A stretch of DNA of 64,000 nucleotides, taken from Sclerotiophoma versabilis. Its lineage: Eukaryota; Ascomycota; Dothideomycetes; Pleosporales; Didymellaceae. This document shows, in pieces, positions 61,614 to 64,000 of this stretch (position 1 is its first letter; each line of letters opens with the position of its first letter). The translations under genes were made by a program, and so were the position numbers. The notes beneath the pieces are model-generated. The model did no database searches, was not told the origin of the DNA, and was given only the letters and a program-made list of their open reading frames with translations. The stretch lies in assembly GCA_012274445.1 (NCBI GenBank), contig JAAROD010000026.1, forward strand, positions 1,178,001 to 1,242,000. Reading direction: 5' to 3'.

Positions 61614-62789
61614 AGGACAGTAGTAGTAGCGCAGCAGCATAGGTAGTAGTAGTAGTAGTAGTAGTAATAGTAGTAGTAGTAGTAGTAGTTATAGTAGTAG
61701 TAGTAGTAGTAATAGCTAAAGAAGTAGCTAAAGTTATAACTATAGGCGTAGGTATAGTTATAGTTATAGTTATAGATATAGGTATAGGTATAAGTAAGCT
61801 AGTAGTACTATAGTAGGTAGTATAAGTATAGAAGGTACTTAGCTTTAGATTCTTTCTATATAAAAGTTAGTAAAACCTAAAAAGAGCTAGAAAATAGTAA
61901 TAGTAAAATTTATTAAATACTATCTAATAAAGACTTAGGCTAAAAAATATACTTAATTAAAAGAAAGACTAGAAAGGTAATAAAAGAGAAGTTAGAAAGT
62001 ACTAGAAATACTTAAAAAGTAACTAAGAGATATAAAAGATATATAGAAGCTAAATTAGTATACTTATAGCTATATTAATAAAGATAACTAGAAAATTAGA
62101 GAAATTAAGTAAATAGACAGCTTATATCTAGTACTAACTAGTATAGTAAAAGTAATAGTAAAAGGCTTTACCTACTATAAGTATTCTAATATTACTAAAG
62201 TTAGATAATAGAGTAGTATTATAAAGTATTTAATACTTACTCTTAATATTATAAATAATAGCTAAAGCTAATTAGAGTTACTTAGCCTAGGTACCTACCT
62301 ATAGTAGCTATATAAGTGTTTAAGTAGGCTACTAAGTACTTAAATAAGTTATTATATAATAAGATACTTATAAAGTACCTACTAGTTAGGCTTAGATTAT
62401 ATTAGAGCCTATTTTTACTTCTAGAGTATCTAGAATAAGAGCTAAATACTTAAGAAAAGTTAAAAAAGCTTTTAAAAAATATACTCTTATATAAAGCCTT
62501 AAGATAAAGTAATAAGTACTTTATAAGTAGATATATCTAAGTATAAATACCTAGAAGGTATATTATATAATAAAGTATATAGATTACTACTATAAAGCTT
62601 TTTACTTACTTCTATACTCTAATTAGGTTATTCTAGTACCTAACTACTAACTAGCTTTATAAGAGCTTAAAAACTTACTTTATAACCTCTAAATTCTCTT
62701 TATATATAATTATTATTTTAGAAATTGATTATATAGTACTAATTAAATACTATTAATTTTCTAAGTATATTTTTATAAGCTCTATTATA
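59712..62789 (+). mobile_element. Copia C3, 3' half only
   Basis: Homologous to C2 from about 49,012 onward. The plus-strand RT block KEKPYFFYNTK...LLFYINNILLTN is at about 59,890-59,980, RNase H-like sequence follows, then the trinucleotide tract and a C1-type 3' LTR (62,561-62,789, preceded by AGAAGGTA). The 5' half is missing at the Gypsy-1 border, and the sequence left of Gypsy-1 is not its continuation. It is more RIP-mutated than C2. Confidence 0.7.
61570..61790 (+). repeat. GTA/TAG trinucleotide tract in Copia C3
   Basis: Long imperfect runs of gta (61,583-61,612, 61,640-61,710) followed by a tagtta/tataggt hexamer-like stretch to about 61,790. It is the longest simple repeat in the window. 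Confidence 0.9.
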
Positions 62790-63000
62790 TTTATTATTAT
62801 ATATAATGTATACTATAGGTAATAGTAAAACCTAGTTATCTTATTTCTAGTTACTATAGATTTAAAGATATATTTTTATTATCTAATTTATTCTTTCTAT
62901 TAATTTATCTATCTATAGATAATAGGCTATAGATAGCTTTTTCTTAGTGCCTAATATAGTAAGTATTATAGTCTAATAGTTTAATATAAAAAGCTTAATA
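62790..63000 (-). mobile_element. Gypsy-X internal fragment
   Basis: Matches about 36,270-36,480 of Gypsy-X copy II (shared ctataggtaatagtaa, ctatctatagataatagg and tagatagctttttcttag). It abuts the Copia C3 LTR. Confidence 0.65.
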
Positions 63001-64000
63001 TAATTAGCTATTAAGTTAGCTAGGTAATTAAGCTAGCTACCTTATATAGCTACCTACCTTAATATATAGATAACTTAATACTATAATATTATACTATAGC
63101 TTATAGTATATTAAATTAATTTACTCTATTTATAGTATCTTGCTTATATATATGCTTATTATACCTAGCCTAACTATACCTCCTATAGTGTTAAGAACCT
63201 TCTCTACTACTACCTATTTATACTCTCTTCTTATACCTTTCTAATTCTACCTATACTACTACCTCTTATATAGCTATTATTTTCTCTACTTCTTACTATA
63301 ATAGAGTTTCTCTATACTAGATCTAATTTCTTTTATATACTTTATACTTAGAAGTAGCTTTATTTACTACTTAAAGCTTAACTATCTTAGATACTATAAG
63401 TACCTAGGAATACACTATTATATTAGCTCCCTTTTTAAACTACTGCACTATCTTAATAATTAAAGCTAGAGGTAAACTATAGTATTACCTAATCTAGTTA
63501 GATATTAGCGTTAATTAAGCTAATATTTTAGCAGTATTACTTAGTATTCTAGGTTACTAGGTAGTAGGCTCTAGTAAAGGTAGTATTAGCGTATAAGGCT
63601 TTACTTTAAGCTTTAATAGCACTACCTCTAAGTTATCTAGAACTAAGCTTATTACTTAGAAGCTTAATTAGATACTATTAGATAAAAACACCTTATTAAA
63701 TACCTAATTAAAGGTAGCTAAGAATATTTCTTATTAATATAAGTAATATAGCTATTTACTAAGATATTAATTTCTATCTTATATACTTATTTTAATAGAG
63801 TAAAACAGCGTATATTAAGTAGCTATAGAATATAGAAGGTGTAAGAAGGTATATAGAAAGTAATAATTTTATTCTTCTTATATAGATTCTAGAAGGTAAG
63901 TAACTTATAGCTCTTATAGCTATTAATAATTAGTAGCTAGTAGCTACCTATAATTTAGGCTATTATATACTAGATAAAGTACTTTAGCTACTCTAGGCCT
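63001..64000. other. RIP-degraded DNA, mostly unclassified
   Basis: TA-rich with no usable frame. About 63,180-63,390 resembles the C-terminal part of the pogo elements (shared tttatttactacttaaagctta and actctcttctt). The rest is not recognised. Confidence 0.45.

Noticed and set aside
1..64000. Mitochondrial or bacterial origin because of the high AT content
   Set aside because: AT content comes from CpA/TpG loss in recognisable nuclear LTR and DNA transposons. The island gene has spliceosomal introns.

Overview
The window looks like nuclear DNA of a filamentous ascomycete (Pezizomycotina) with a compartmented, 'two-speed' genome. The evidence is three introns of 47-49 nt in the best gene, an APH-type kinase of the AIM9 family, and, above all, about 57 kb of DNA in which CpA and TpG are almost missing and TpA is in large excess. 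That is the mark of repeat-induced point mutation (RIP). The species cannot be named from the sequence; dothideomycete-like is a guess.

Layout. Positions 1 to about 8,175 are RIP-degraded repeats. About 8,177-15,200 is a base-balanced island, the only part with usable reading frames. About 15,200-64,000 is again RIP-degraded, nested transposons. The island holds, in order: one arm of a minisatellite-bearing foldback repeat at its left edge; about 1.6 kb with no convincing gene (one weak HET-like relic); a four-exon AIM9-like phosphotransferase gene (minus strand); a 616-bp divergent intergenic region; a 123-residue orphan gene (plus strand); an 83-residue orphan ORF whose C-terminus is read from transposon end sequence; and a Tc1-like DD34E transposon whose single 462-codon frame is broken by four stops.

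The AT-rich flanks can be resolved by comparing copies. (1) Gypsy-1, minus strand: a truncated copy at about 915-7,153 and a full copy at 52,311-59,706. (2) Gypsy-X, minus strand: a full copy at 35,315-41,526 (489-bp LTRs, ATAAA target duplication) and a truncated copy spread over about 15,591-29,306. (3) Gypsy-P, plus strand, from about 31,550, with its integrase split by the full Gypsy-X. (4) Copia: C1 (15,657-23,157, minus, 288-bp LTRs, ATTTT duplication), C2 (44,642-52,188, plus, 269-bp LTRs, CTTAT duplication) and fragments C3 and C4. (5) Pogo/Fot-type elements: one at 41,898-43,735, and one whose ends at 15,201 and 30,014 are separated by the nested stack. (6) Two copies of a 462-bp TRIM-like element with about 86-bp terminal repeats. 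Each has a matching empty site elsewhere in this window. (7) A foldback element with 32-bp minisatellite units.

The right-hand stack is a stratigraphy. A pogo element was hit by Gypsy-X. That Gypsy-X copy was then hit by Copia C1, TRIM A, the foldback element and TRIM B, and a deletion removed its 3' end together with the middle of the pogo element. No ordinary protein gene survives outside the island. The most interesting items are the TRIM-like element, which shares with the Copia elements a primer site resembling the initiator-tRNA(Met) anticodon arm, and the foldback repeat that marks the left island boundary.
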